Notes: generated by a model from the sequence alone, not told the origin. Shown: positions 7,285-17,021, counted from the stretch's first letter. The stretch: 64,000 nucleotides of DNA from an uncultured Lachnospiraceae bacterium (GCA_910578825.1 CAJTSB010000004.1:62780-126779); one strand, 5' to 3'. Translations and numbers: made by a program.

Positions 7285-7740
7285 ATGATGGTGTATCATG
7301 GAAGTTATACAGAAATCAGAAAACCGGAAATTCGCATCGGGAGAAATACAAAAGATTTTGGCGAGGGCTTTTACTGCACGATTATTAAAGAACAGGCCAT
7401 GCGTTGGGCGAAAAGATATAAGTCACCAAAAGTAAATACATATGTGGTGCGCATGAATGAGGCATTGGATATTTTAGAATTTAAAGAGATGACAGAGGAT
7501 TGGCTGGATTTTATCATTAATTGTCGGCATGGCATTTCTCATAACCATGATATTGTGATTGGTGCGATGGCAGATGACCAGATTTATAATTTTATTGCAG
7601 ATTATATGGAAGGGATTATAACCAGGGGGCAATTCTGGAGCATGGCAAAATTTAAATATCCTACGCATCAGATAAATTTTTGTACGGAACATGCCTTAGA
7701 ATGCCTCGAATTCTATGATTGTCAGGAGGTGCAGTTATGA
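7285..7740 (+). CDS. DUF3990 protein, ADP-ribosyltransferase-like putative toxin
   Basis: 151 residues. The opening MVYHGSY, the block DFGEGFYCT (24-32) followed by EQAMRWA, and the late QINFCTEHALECLEF are the signature of DUF3990. As far as I recall this family is placed with ADP-ribosyltransferase folds, YHG and the aromatic residue in GFY corresponding to H and Y of the H-Y-E class. No member is known to me as biochemically settled. The start at 7285 is chosen because the promoter's -10 is at 7193 and GGTGGG lies just upstream. The stop overlaps the next start (ATGA), the coupling seen in toxin-antitoxin operons. Confidence 0.78.
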   Translation: MMVYHGSYTEIRKPEIRIGRNTKDFGEGFYCTIIKEQAMRWAKRYKSPKVNTYVVRMNEALDILEFKEMTEDWLDFIINCRHGISHNHDIVIGAMADDQIYNFIADYMEGIITRGQFWSMAKFKYPTHQINFCTEHALECLEFYDCQEVQL

Positions 7741-8192
7741 CAGGAAGAGAGAATCCCAGGGATAATGATTTGTTTTTCACATGCAGCCTGATTGAGTACA
7801 TTGCAAGAAAAACAAAAAATCACCGCAGTGATGTTGTAAATGCACTTGGATTTTCATGTGTGGAAAAGATATACGAACTGGCAGACGTCTATCACAGTGA
7901 TAATATTGATCGTGTGAGTGAGGATTTTATTGCAGAGGCAGGGATTCAGGAAGGGAATTTTGACAATGTTGCAGCTGGTGAATATTCCATACCCTCCCAT
8001 TGGGATATTGGCAAAGTATACAAAAGGCTGATTCTGGGGATTGCGAAAGAAAAAAATATGGGAATCATTGAAGCGCTGATGGAAGGGTATCATTCCTTTG
8101 TCAGTGAGCTGATTGACGATTATAACAGTAGTTTTTATTATGATAACCCGCAGAATATTTTAAATGCCTATTTGTATGGGGAAGTTGAGTGA
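7737..8192 (+). CDS. partner of DUF3990 protein, candidate antitoxin
   Basis: 151 residues, helical and acidic, with no DNA-binding motif that I can see. The first half (DLFFTCSLIEYIARKTKN and then IYELADVYHSDN) resembles the small DUF3791-type proteins often found beside DUF3990 genes, but I am not certain of that match. The second half (GKVYKRLILGIAKEKNMGII) is unlike it and could be a separate helical domain. Translation starts at 7737 behind AGGAGGTG and overlaps the upstream stop by four bases. The coupling and shared promoter suggest that it neutralises or assists the DUF3990 protein. Confidence 0.6.
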   Translation: MTGRENPRDNDLFFTCSLIEYIARKTKNHRSDVVNALGFSCVEKIYELADVYHSDNIDRVSEDFIAEAGIQEGNFDNVAAGEYSIPSHWDIGKVYKRLILGIAKEKNMGIIEALMEGYHSFVSELIDDYNSSFYYDNPQNILNAYLYGEVE

Positions 8193-8255
8193 GAATGACT
8201 TTTAATTGGTGGATATAGTATACGGAAAGATAATGTTGCAAAAAGGAGACTACAG

Positions 8256-9599
8256 ATGAGACGAAAATTTTTAACTGTATTGGGGCTGTCGGCCTGTCTG
8301 GGTTTGGGACTGTTTTCCGGATGCGGACAGAAAGCGGAGGAGCCCAGGATATATTATTTGAACTATAAGCCGGAATCGACAGATATCTGGAAAGAAATTG
8401 CCAGAGAATACGAGGCTGAGACGGGCATAGAAGTAAGGATATTGACGGCTGCCAGCGGAAGTTATGAGCAAACCCTCAAATCCGAGATTGCAAAGCAGGG
8501 AGCGCCCACGTTATTCCAGATTAATGGTCCGGTAGATTATCAGAAATGGAAGAACTACTGCCGGGATTTGAGCGAGACCCGGTTTTATTCGTGGTTGCTG
8601 GAACCGGATATGGCTGTAAAGGATGGAGACGGCGTTTACGGGATTCCCTATGTGGTGGAAGGGTATGGCATTATTTATAATGAAAACATTTTACAGAAAT
8701 ATTTCTCACTGCCATCCAGGAAGACAGATTTTGCAAGTATGGACGAAGTAAACAATTTCAGCAAGCTGAAAGCATTGGTGGAAGATATGTCAGAGCATCT
8801 GGGAGAGCTTGGCATTGAAGGCGTCTTTGCATCCACTTCCTTCAGCGAGGGAGAGGACTGGCGCTGGCATACACATTTGCCGAATCTACCGGTGTATTAC
8901 GAATTTTCGGAAAAAGGGATTGCGGATGAGGAGCAGCTGGATTTCAGCTATGAAGAGAACTTTAAGAATATTTTTGATCTGTACATTGATAATTCCTGTA
9001 CCGCTCGTGAAGACCTGGCGACAAAGACCGTGGATGATTCCATGGAGGAGTTTGCCAGAGGAAAAGCGGCGATGGTGCAGAATGGCAACTGGGCCTGGGG
9101 TCAGATTTCGCAAATTGACGACAATCAGGTAAAAGAGGAAGATGTGAAATTTCTTCCAATTTATACAGGCGTAGACGGCGAGGAGGAGCAGGGGCTGTGC
9201 ATAGGCACGGAAAGCTATATCTGTGTGAACAGCATGGCCAGCGAGGCGGATCAGCAGGCCTCGATTGATTTTCTGGAATGGCTGTACGGTTCCGAGGAAG
9301 GTAAGAAATATGTTACGGAGTCCTTGGGCTTTATTTCCCCGTTCAATACCTTTGCCTATGAGGAAAGTCCCAATGATCCTCTGGCGAGGCAGATTGTTTC
9401 CGATATGTCGGATTCTACTAAAAAATCAGTGAACTGGGATTTTACGACGTTTCCGAGCCAGCGTTTCAAGGTGGAGCTTGGAAATTCACTCCATGCGTAC
9501 TGCAAAGGGGAGATAACCTGGGATAAGGTGGTAGAATCCGTAAAAAATACCTGGGCATCTGAGAAAGCGTTATTGCATGAAGGGGGAAAGGAGAACTGA
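8256..9599 (+). CDS. extracellular solute-binding lipoprotein (SBP family 1)
   Basis: 447 residues. The signal peptide ends in the lipobox FSGC (C23), so the protein should be tethered to the outer face of the membrane. Mature sequence has the family 1 sugar-binding pattern: IWKEIAREYEAETGIEVRI near the N-terminus, GVYGIPYVVEGYGIIYNENI in the hinge region, and AMVQNGNWAWGQI later. Such proteins usually feed sugar ABC importers. Here no permease or ATPase follows; the next gene is a chemoreceptor whose start overlaps this stop. A role as ligand sensor for that receptor is inferred. An AAAAGGAG site precedes the start. Confidence 0.87.
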   Translation: MRRKFLTVLGLSACLGLGLFSGCGQKAEEPRIYYLNYKPESTDIWKEIAREYEAETGIEVRILTAASGSYEQTLKSEIAKQGAPTLFQINGPVDYQKWKNYCRDLSETRFYSWLLEPDMAVKDGDGVYGIPYVVEGYGIIYNENILQKYFSLPSRKTDFASMDEVNNFSKLKALVEDMSEHLGELGIEGVFASTSFSEGEDWRWHTHLPNLPVYYEFSEKGIADEEQLDFSYEENFKNIFDLYIDNSCTAREDLATKTVDDSMEEFARGKAAMVQNGNWAWGQISQIDDNQVKEEDVKFLPIYTGVDGEEEQGLCIGTESYICVNSMASEADQQASIDFLEWLYGSEEGKKYVTESLGFISPFNTFAYEESPNDPLARQIVSDMSDSTKKSVNWDFTTFPSQRFKVELGNSLHAYCKGEITWDKVVESVKNTWASEKALLHEGGKEN

Positions 9600-11275
9600 T
9601 GAGATCCATACGTAGTAAAATTGCGCTGCTGATTACAGCCACTTCGATAATTTTAATTGTAGGAATTTTATCCGTAACTTATATGGTAAATAAAAAGAAC
9701 ATAACAGACTTATGTGAGAGTTACTTATACGATACGTGTGTACATGCCTCGGATACCTTATATGAGTGTTTTTACAATGATGCCGAGAGAAGTAATATGG
9801 ATGTGGGACTTGGAAGGCTGGACTATATTCTGAATAATGTAGGAATTAATACCATGCAGTCGAGCAGAGCTTATCTGGTAGATACGCAGGGAAAATATCT
9901 GTATCATGACAGGTCTGATATGTTGGGGCAGCAGATTGAGGGAAATGAAGTTATTCAAAGCGTTTTGGATACCTTGCAGGCTGGCATGATTACGACAGCG
10001 GACGTCAGGGAATGCACAGTAGATGGCAGGGAAGTTTATATTGCATTTATGTGTACGGTCAATGACTGGATTATTTTTGTTCAGGCGGATAAATCGGACG
10101 TCATGAAACCGGTCAATACCATATCCACGATATGCGCGGTGATTGGTCTGGCCCTGCTTTTGGCTGCGCTGTGTGTCGGGATGGCAGTTACGCGCATGAT
10201 TACGCGTCCCATTACGGCATTGACCGCGGTTATCAATGATATTTCTGAATTGAATATGCAGGATGGTTGTGCCATTCCGGCAACGCGTGATGAAGTGGGT
10301 GCCATGGGAAACGCGGTCGTCCATATGAGAGGACGGTTGTCGGGAATTGTTTCGGAGCTCAACCATATTTCCGAAAAACTGGTAGAGGATTCGAATTCCC
10401 TTTATGAGATTTCGGAAGGGGTGAATGAAGCCTCTACGAATAATTCCGCCATCAATCAGGAGATGGCGGCCGCTATGGAAGAAACTTCTTCATCCATGGA
10501 ATCTGTGACGGATCATGTTAAGAATATGAATAGAAATGCCGCTGCAGTTGCCGAACATATCAATGCCGGTACGCAGCTTACTGCGGATGCGCGCCAAAAA
10601 AGCGTGGTTATCCATGAGAAGACAAGCGCCTCCAGGGAAGAAACGTTAAAGGTGTACGATAAAATACAGAAAACATCGCAGGATGCGATTATAAAAGCGC
10701 AGAAAGCAGCCCAGATTAATGAGCTGGCAAACGCTATTCAGGATATTGCGGATCAGACCAACCTGCTTTCTCTGAACGCATCCATTGAGGCGGCAAGAGC
10801 CGGGGAAGAAGGGAAAGGATTTGGCGTTGTGGCAAGCGAGATTGCATCTCTTGCAACACAGTCTACGCAAACCGGAGCCAATATTGTGGCGATTGTGGAT
10901 GATGTCAATTCGTCGGTGGAAACGTTAAAGGCGTGTCTCGTAGACGCTTTGGATTTCCTGGAACATAAGGTAATGAATGATTATAATGATTTTATGCAGT
11001 CCAGTGATGAATACAGCGGGGTGACCGAATCTATTGAAGAATTCATGAATCAGGCAAATGAGGAGGTTATGGAGCTCAAGGGCTTTATTGATGAGATTGC
11101 AGGAACCATATCGGAAATCAACAAAAATATCAGCGAATGCTCCACAGGAATTTCCGATATTGCGCAAAAGACGACGGACGTGGTGGAGCTCACAGCAGAG
11201 GCCTTTCACAAGACCTCCAACGGAAAAGTTTCTGCGCAGCAATTGTCAGACATTACTTCCAGATTCCAGCTGTAA
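9599..11275 (+). CDS. methyl-accepting chemotaxis protein with extracytoplasmic sensor
   Basis: 558 residues. TM1 is about 7-29 and TM2 about 172-197; between them lies a roughly 140-residue sensor region of probable Cache type (DTQGKYLYHDRSDMLGQQI is Cache-like). HAMP follows (RMITRPITALTAVI), then a long coiled-coil signalling domain with the conserved hairpin tip DIADQTNLLSLNASIEAARA. It would signal to CheA/CheW. Its ATG overlaps the TGA of the binding-lipoprotein gene, so the two are translationally coupled and probably act together. Confidence 0.92.
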   Translation: MRSIRSKIALLITATSIILIVGILSVTYMVNKKNITDLCESYLYDTCVHASDTLYECFYNDAERSNMDVGLGRLDYILNNVGINTMQSSRAYLVDTQGKYLYHDRSDMLGQQIEGNEVIQSVLDTLQAGMITTADVRECTVDGREVYIAFMCTVNDWIIFVQADKSDVMKPVNTISTICAVIGLALLLAALCVGMAVTRMITRPITALTAVINDISELNMQDGCAIPATRDEVGAMGNAVVHMRGRLSGIVSELNHISEKLVEDSNSLYEISEGVNEASTNNSAINQEMAAAMEETSSSMESVTDHVKNMNRNAAAVAEHINAGTQLTADARQKSVVIHEKTSASREETLKVYDKIQKTSQDAIIKAQKAAQINELANAIQDIADQTNLLSLNASIEAARAGEEGKGFGVVASEIASLATQSTQTGANIVAIVDDVNSSVETLKACLVDALDFLEHKVMNDYNDFMQSSDEYSGVTESIEEFMNQANEEVMELKGFIDEIAGTISEINKNISECSTGISDIAQKTTDVVELTAEAFHKTSNGKVSAQQLSDITSRFQL

Positions 11276-11303
11276 AAAAATGCTGGTATTTTTGTGAGGA
11301 GTG

Positions 11304-11312
11304 TGCTATAAT
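11304..11312 (+). promoter_or_regulatory. extended -10 promoter of tig
   Basis: TGCTATAAT (11304-11312) is a perfect extended -10, about 90 bp before tig. The -35 region is poor. Confidence 0.5.
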
Positions 11313-11403
11313 CACAAGATGATTGTGTAATTTGGAATTAAATCACAAAATATTTTATAAAAGCTTTGCAGGATGATATATATTTAAGGAGGAAACAACG
11401 ATA

Positions 11404-12690
11404 ATGAGCGTACAGGTAGAAAATTTAGAAAAGAACATGGTAAAACTTACAATTGAGGTAGCGGCAGAGGAACTGGAAAAAGCTCTCCAGGCAGTTTATC
11501 AGAAGGAGAAAGGCAAGATCAGTCTTCCGGGATTCCGCAAGGGTAAAGTACCGAAAGCCATGATTGAAAAGATGTACGGACCGGAGATTTTCTTTGAAGA
11601 TGCGGCAAATATGCTGATTGGACAGGAATATCCCAAGGCAGTTGATGAGTCCGGCGTCGATGTGGTATCAAGACCTGAGATTGACGTTACACAGATTGAA
11701 AAAGGGAAACCATTTATTTTTACCGCGGAGGTTGCTGTAAGACCGGAAGTTACGCTCGGAGAATATAAGGGTGTTCAGGTTACGAAGATTGACACGAAGG
11801 TGACAGAAGAAGAGTTACAGGCAGAGCTTGACCGGGAGAGAAAGAGCAATGCGAGAACCATCACAGTGGAAGACCGTGCCGTACAGGATGGCGATACGGC
11901 TGTGATTGATTTTGAAGGATTTGTTGACGGTGTGGCATTCGAAGGCGGTAAAGGCGAGAATCACTCACTGGTAATTGGTTCCCACTCCTTTATTGATGGT
12001 TTTGAGGAGCAGTTGATTGGAAAGAATACCGGAGAAGAGCTGGATGTAAATGTGACATTCCCAGAAGAATATCATGCAGAAGAGCTTGCTGGTAAGCCGG
12101 CTGTATTTAAGGTAAAGATCAATGAGATTAAGATGGAAGAGCTGCCGGAGTTGGATGATGAGTTTGCGCAGGATGTATCTGAATTCGATACGCTTGACGA
12201 GTATAAGCAGAGCGTAGAGAAGAAACTTGTCGAGCGCAAGGAGACAGAAGGAAAACGGGCGCAGGAGAATGAAGCGATTGACAAAATCGTAGAAGTGTCC
12301 GAAATGGAGATTCCGGATGTGATGGTGGATAATCAGGCGCGTTCCATGATAGACGATTTCGCAAACAGGATTTCACAGCAGGGATTGTCCATGGAGCAGT
12401 ACATGCAGTTCAGCGGTACAACGGTGGATCAGATGTTAGAGCAGATGAAACCGGAGGCATTGAAACGGATTCAGTCTACGCTTGTTCTGGAAGAAATCGT
12501 TAAGAAAGAAAGTATTCAGATATCTGAGGAAGACATTGATGCAGAGGTCGAGAGAATGGCTGGTATGTATGGAATGGAAGCTGCAGAACTGAAAGCATAT
12601 ATGGGTGAATCAGAGAAAGAGTCTATGAAGATGGAGCTTGGAATCCAGAAAGCAATAGAGCTTATCATGGATCAGGCAGAAGAAAATTAG
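11404..12690 (+). CDS. tig: trigger factor
   Basis: 428 residues, the usual length. The N-terminal ribosome-binding domain carries GFRKGKVPKAMIEKMYG, the signature loop that docks on L23. The middle FKBP-like prolyl isomerase domain is seen in DGDTAVIDFEGFVDGVAFEG and YHAEELAGKPAVFKVKI. The rest is the helical chaperone arm domain. It protects nascent chains at the ribosome exit. AAGGAGG lies upstream. The order tig-clpP-clpX-lon is common in Clostridia and Bacilli and forms a protein quality control cluster. Confidence 0.98.
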   Translation: MSVQVENLEKNMVKLTIEVAAEELEKALQAVYQKEKGKISLPGFRKGKVPKAMIEKMYGPEIFFEDAANMLIGQEYPKAVDESGVDVVSRPEIDVTQIEKGKPFIFTAEVAVRPEVTLGEYKGVQVTKIDTKVTEEELQAELDRERKSNARTITVEDRAVQDGDTAVIDFEGFVDGVAFEGGKGENHSLVIGSHSFIDGFEEQLIGKNTGEELDVNVTFPEEYHAEELAGKPAVFKVKINEIKMEELPELDDEFAQDVSEFDTLDEYKQSVEKKLVERKETEGKRAQENEAIDKIVEVSEMEIPDVMVDNQARSMIDDFANRISQQGLSMEQYMQFSGTTVDQMLEQMKPEALKRIQSTLVLEEIVKKESIQISEEDIDAEVERMAGMYGMEAAELKAYMGESEKESMKMELGIQKAIELIMDQAEEN

Positions 12691-12707
12691 GTCGAGGAGG
12701 AAAATAT

Positions 12708-13292
12708 ATGAGTTTAGTACCTTATGTCGTTGAGCAGACCAGCAGAGGGGAACGCTCTTATGACATATATTCCAGACTGTTAAAGGACAGGATTATATTT
12801 TTAGGTGAGGAAGTAAATGAGACGACCGCAGGTCTTGTGGTTGCACAGCTTTTATTTCTGGAATCCGAAGATCCGGGCAAGGATATCCATTTATACATCA
12901 ATTCCCCGGGCGGCGTGGTAACTGCGGGTCTTGCAATTTATGATACCATGAATTATATCAAGTGCGATGTGGAGACTATCTGTATCGGACTTGCGGCAAG
13001 CATGGGAGCATTTTTGCTGGCAGGCGGAACCAAGGGAAAACGTTTTGCGCTTCCCAATGCGGAAATCATGATTCATCAGCCTTCCGGCGGGGCAAAGGGT
13101 CAGGCGACGGATATCCAGATTGTTGCCGATAATATTTTAAAGACCAAGAAACAGTTAAATACCATTCTGGCAGAAAATACAGGTAAACCATACGATGTGA
13201 TTGCAGCGGATACGGAACGTGATAATTATATGTCCGCAGAAGAGGCAAAAGAATATGGTTTAATAGATGGCGTGATTACGAACAGAAAGTAA
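12708..13292 (+). CDS. clpP: ATP-dependent Clp protease proteolytic subunit
   Basis: 194 residues. The catalytic triad is visible: S98 in GLAASMGAFLLAGG, H123 in MIHQPSGG and D172 in ERDNYMS. The protein forms the double-heptamer chamber used by ClpX and other Clp ATPases to degrade regulatory and misfolded proteins. It starts 18 bp after tig with GAGGAGG, so it is co-transcribed. A hairpin at 13299-13329 separates it from clpX. Confidence 0.98.
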   Translation: MSLVPYVVEQTSRGERSYDIYSRLLKDRIIFLGEEVNETTAGLVVAQLLFLESEDPGKDIHLYINSPGGVVTAGLAIYDTMNYIKCDVETICIGLAASMGAFLLAGGTKGKRFALPNAEIMIHQPSGGAKGQATDIQIVADNILKTKKQLNTILAENTGKPYDVIAADTERDNYMSAEEAKEYGLIDGVITNRK

Positions 13293-13298
13293 GAGTCA

Positions 13299-13329
13299 GG
13301 GACAGCGGGCGTATGCCACTGTCCCTTTT
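13299..13329 (+). terminator. hairpin with short T run between clpP and clpX
   Basis: GGGACAG (13299-13305) pairs with CTGTCCC (13319-13325), with further inner pairing, then TTTT. It is short of a strong terminator and may act as a partial terminator or mRNA 3' stabiliser that lowers clpX expression relative to clpP. Confidence 0.6.
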
Positions 13330-13361
13330 GAGAATTTGATTAGAAGAGGTGGAAACAGATT

Positions 13362-14624
13362 ATGGCAGGAAGATTTGAAGACAAAATACGTTGTTCTTTC
13401 TGTGGAAAGACCGACGGTCAGGTTCGCAAGATGATTGCAGGACCGAATGGGGCGTTTATCTGTGACGAGTGCGTAGATATCTGCGCGGAGATTATTGAGG
13501 AAGAATTGTTAGAAGAGGAAGAAACAGAGGTAGAGCCGGAAACAGAGGAAATTAATCTGGTTAAACCGGAGGAATTAAAGAAATTTCTGGATGAGTATGT
13601 GATTGGGCAGGAGGACGCCAAAAAAGTCCTGTCTGTTGCCGTATACAATCACTACAAGAGGATTCTTGCACCGAAGAATCTGGGTGTAGAATTACAGAAG
13701 AGCAATATACTCATGCTTGGGCCTACAGGCTGCGGCAAGACTTTGCTTGCACAGACGCTGGCACGTATTCTCAATGTGCCGTTTGCTATTGCAGACGCTA
13801 CGGCGCTTACGGAGGCAGGATATGTGGGCGAGGATGTGGAAAATATTCTCCTGAAAATCATTCAGGCGGCAGAGTATGATATTGAACGCGCACAGATGGG
13901 AATTATTTATATTGATGAGATTGATAAGATTACGCGTAAATCCGAGAATCCCTCCATTACGAGAGATGTGTCAGGAGAAGGCGTGCAGCAGGCATTATTG
14001 AAGATTTTAGAGGGCACGGTGGCGAGCGTTCCGCCTCAGGGCGGCAGAAAACACCCGCAGCAGGAGTTGATTCAGATAGATACCACAAATATCCTGTTTA
14101 TCTGCGGCGGCGCTTTTGAGGGCCTGGATAAGATTATAGAGAAACGTATGGATCAGAAGTCCATGGGGTTTGGTGCGGAAATTGCGGATAAGAGGGAGCA
14201 GGATGTAGGTGTTATCCTCAAAAATGCCCTGCCGCAGGATTTGGTGAAGTTTGGCTTGATTCCGGAGCTGGTAGGACGTGTGCCAGTGACGGTTTCTCTG
14301 GAATCTCTGGACAGGGATGCGCTTGTCCGTATCTTAAGGGAGCCGAAGAATTCCCTGATTCACCAGTATCAGGCATTGTTTGAACTTGACGGTGTAAATC
14401 TGATTTTTGACGAGGATGCAGTGGAGGCAATTGCAGAGAAGACCCTGAAACGCAAGACCGGCGCAAGAGGACTTCGCGCCATCATGGAGAAGACGCTGAT
14501 GGATTTGATGTACCGTGTGCCTTCGGACGAGTCAATTGCAGGCTGTCGAATTACCAAAGCCATGGTGGAAGAAGGCGAAAGCGTAGAAATTATATATCGT
14601 GACAGCGAGAGTAAGTCTGCATGA
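13362..14624 (+). CDS. clpX: ATP-dependent Clp protease ATP-binding subunit ClpX
   Basis: 420 residues. The N-terminal zinc-binding domain has C11, C14, C34 and C37. The Walker A motif GPTGCGKT is at 121-128 and the Walker B motif IIYIDEIDKI near 183-192. FGLIPELVGRVPV and the C-terminal AAA subdomain follow. ClpX unfolds substrates and passes them to ClpP. An acidic run of glutamates (about 45-63) after the zinc domain is a lineage feature. GAGGTGG precedes the start. Confidence 0.98.
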   Translation: MAGRFEDKIRCSFCGKTDGQVRKMIAGPNGAFICDECVDICAEIIEEELLEEEETEVEPETEEINLVKPEELKKFLDEYVIGQEDAKKVLSVAVYNHYKRILAPKNLGVELQKSNILMLGPTGCGKTLLAQTLARILNVPFAIADATALTEAGYVGEDVENILLKIIQAAEYDIERAQMGIIYIDEIDKITRKSENPSITRDVSGEGVQQALLKILEGTVASVPPQGGRKHPQQELIQIDTTNILFICGGAFEGLDKIIEKRMDQKSMGFGAEIADKREQDVGVILKNALPQDLVKFGLIPELVGRVPVTVSLESLDRDALVRILREPKNSLIHQYQALFELDGVNLIFDEDAVEAIAEKTLKRKTGARGLRAIMEKTLMDLMYRVPSDESIAGCRITKAMVEEGESVEIIYRDSESKSA

Positions 14625-14639
14625 GGAGAAAGATAACGA

Positions 14640-17015
14640 ATGGGTGAAGAAAACAGGAAAATTCCGACTGTGGCACTTAGGGGAATGACGATTCTCCCGG
14701 GAATGGTAGCACATTTTGACGTAAGCAGAGACAAATCCATAAAGGCGATTGAAAATGCCATGGTGCAGGATCAGATGGTATTTCTGGTTACGCAAAGAAA
14801 TATCAATAAAGAAGATCCGATTATGGAAGATTTGTATTCGGTTGGAGTGTTGGCAGTCATCAAACAGGTGATCAAGCTGCAGAATAATGTTGTTCGGGTG
14901 CTCATAGAAGGAGAACAGCGCGGCCGTCTGGTGGAGTTGTCGGTGGAGGAATGCCTGTTTGCGGAAATAGAAATTCTGAGCGCAGAGGAAGAAGAGCTGC
15001 CTGATAGCATCCAGGAGGCGATGATACGCGGGGTAAAGGAGACATTTGGACGTTACTGCGTATTGAATCCCAAGCCGGGAAAAGAGCTTGCCAAACAGAT
15101 ACAGGACATTCAGGACCTGGGACGGCTTTTGGACGATATCGGGAATAATCTTCCGGTGCCTTTTGAGGAGAAACAGCGGATTCTTGAGTCGGGGACGACA
15201 CAGGAACGCTATGAGACTTTGATGATTATTTTGATGAACGAAATAAACATCATTCAGATTAAGACTGAGTTTCAGAGCAAAGTCAAGGAAAAAGTAGATA
15301 AGAATCAGAAAGAATACATTTTGCGGGAGCAGATGCGTCTCATCCGCGAGGAACTGGGCGAGGACAATACGGTGTCGGAGGCGGATCATTTCCTGGAAGA
15401 GACAGAAAAACTTGATGCGGAGCAGGAAGTAAAGGAGAAACTCAAAAAAGAAATTGATCGTTTTAAGAATGTTTCCAGCAATTCTTCCGAGAGCGCGGTT
15501 ATCCGCGGATATATTGAGACGTTGCTGGAGCTGCCATGGAATAAAGCGTCCAAAGACAACAAAAATCTTGGGGATGCAGAGCGTATATTGGATGAAGACC
15601 ATTATGGCATGGAGAAAGTCAAGGAACGTATGCTTGAGTTTCTTGCCGTGCGCAACCTTACGGCAAAAGGTGACAGTCCCATTATCTGTCTGGTGGGACC
15701 GCCGGGAACAGGAAAGACCAGTATTGCCCGTTCTGTGGCACGCGCGCTTGATAAGAAATATATCCGCATCAGCCTCGGCGGCGTCCGGGATGAGGCGGAA
15801 ATCCGCGGTCACAGGAAGACGTATGTTGGCGCTATGCCGGGACGGATTGCAACGGGATTGAAGAATTCAGGTGTGAAGAATCCGCTGATGCTGCTGGATG
15901 AAATTGATAAAATCAGCAGTGATTATAAAGGGGATACGGCGTCTGCGCTGTTGGAAGTGTTGGACAGTGAGCAAAACAGCAGGTTCCGTGACCATTATGT
16001 GGAGATTCCGATTGATTTGTCGGAGGTGTTGTTTATCGCTACGGCAAATTCCCTGCAGGATATTCAGAAACCGCTGTTGGACCGTATGGAAATTATAGAG
16101 GTCAGCAGCTATACAGAGAATGAAAAAGCCCATATTGCCAGAGAACATCTGATTGCAAAACAGATGGAGAAAAACGGACTGAAACCGGGTCAATTGTCTA
16201 TCAGTGACCATGCCCTGGAGAGAATGATTCGCGGCTATACAAGAGAAGCCGGCGTCCGTAATCTGGAGCGCAAGATTGGCGAAATTTGCCGGAAAGCGGC
16301 GCGGGAGCTCTATAACGAGGAGTTTCCCGAAAAACGGCAGGGGCAGGAATCCGGGCAGCCTGAGAATGCTGGAAAGAGGAAGAAAAAGACTATTAAAGTA
16401 ACAGAGAACAGGCTGGAAAAACTGCTTGGAAAAGAGAAATATAATTACGATATAATAAATGAGAATGACGAAGTTGGCATTGTGCGTGGACTTGCCTGGA
16501 CGAGCGTGGGTGGAGATACGCTTCAGATTGAGGTCAATATTATGCCCGGCAAGGGAGAGTTTCAGCTTACCGGACAGCTTGGCGATGTAATGAAGGAATC
16601 CGCTCAGGCGGGAATCAGCTATATTCGCTCTGTCAGTGAGCAGTATCGCATAGATAAGGAATTTTTTAAGGAATACGATATCCATATTCATATTCCCGAG
16701 GGCGCAGTTCCCAAAGACGGCCCCTCCGCCGGAATTACAATGGCAACGGCGATGTTGTCGGCAATCACAAAACGCAAAGTGCGTAAGGATGTGGCAATGA
16801 CCGGTGAGATTACGCTTCGCGGAAGAGTTCTGCCCATCGGCGGTCTGAAGGAGAAAATACTGGCAGCGAAGAATGCCGGAATAACAACGATTTGCGTGCC
16901 GAAGAAGAATGAACCGGATATTGCGGAGATTGCCCAGGAAATTAAAAAAGGCCTTGAAATCGTATTTGTGGAGAATATGGAACAGGTGCTTGAGACCGCA
17001 TTGGTAAAGGAGTAA
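14640..17015 (+). CDS. lon: ATP-dependent protease LonA
   Basis: 791 residues. The N-terminal substrate domain begins IPTVALRGMTILPGMVAHFDV. The Walker A motif GPPGTGKT is near residue 355. The serine-lysine dyad is S696 in PKDGPSAG and a lysine in GGLKEKILAA around 740. Lon degrades damaged and regulatory proteins. A basic, glutamine-rich linker (KRQGQESGQPENAGKRKKKT) lies between the ATPase and the protease domain and is longer than in many homologues. The gene begins 15 bp after clpX and leads into engB. Confidence 0.98.
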   Translation: MGEENRKIPTVALRGMTILPGMVAHFDVSRDKSIKAIENAMVQDQMVFLVTQRNINKEDPIMEDLYSVGVLAVIKQVIKLQNNVVRVLIEGEQRGRLVELSVEECLFAEIEILSAEEEELPDSIQEAMIRGVKETFGRYCVLNPKPGKELAKQIQDIQDLGRLLDDIGNNLPVPFEEKQRILESGTTQERYETLMIILMNEINIIQIKTEFQSKVKEKVDKNQKEYILREQMRLIREELGEDNTVSEADHFLEETEKLDAEQEVKEKLKKEIDRFKNVSSNSSESAVIRGYIETLLELPWNKASKDNKNLGDAERILDEDHYGMEKVKERMLEFLAVRNLTAKGDSPIICLVGPPGTGKTSIARSVARALDKKYIRISLGGVRDEAEIRGHRKTYVGAMPGRIATGLKNSGVKNPLMLLDEIDKISSDYKGDTASALLEVLDSEQNSRFRDHYVEIPIDLSEVLFIATANSLQDIQKPLLDRMEIIEVSSYTENEKAHIAREHLIAKQMEKNGLKPGQLSISDHALERMIRGYTREAGVRNLERKIGEICRKAARELYNEEFPEKRQGQESGQPENAGKRKKKTIKVTENRLEKLLGKEKYNYDIINENDEVGIVRGLAWTSVGGDTLQIEVNIMPGKGEFQLTGQLGDVMKESAQAGISYIRSVSEQYRIDKEFFKEYDIHIHIPEGAVPKDGPSAGITMATAMLSAITKRKVRKDVAMTGEITLRGRVLPIGGLKEKILAAKNAGITTICVPKKNEPDIAEIAQEIKKGLEIVFVENMEQVLETALVKE

Positions 17016-17021
17016 TTGCTT

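Noticed and set aside
14532..15812. 426-codon open frame antisense to lon
   Set aside because: It is opposite a certain gene, rich in Phe, His, Leu and Arg as expected from reversed codons, and has no motif.
15867..16691. 274-codon antisense frame within lon
   Set aside because: Same reason; lon is complete with all catalytic residues.
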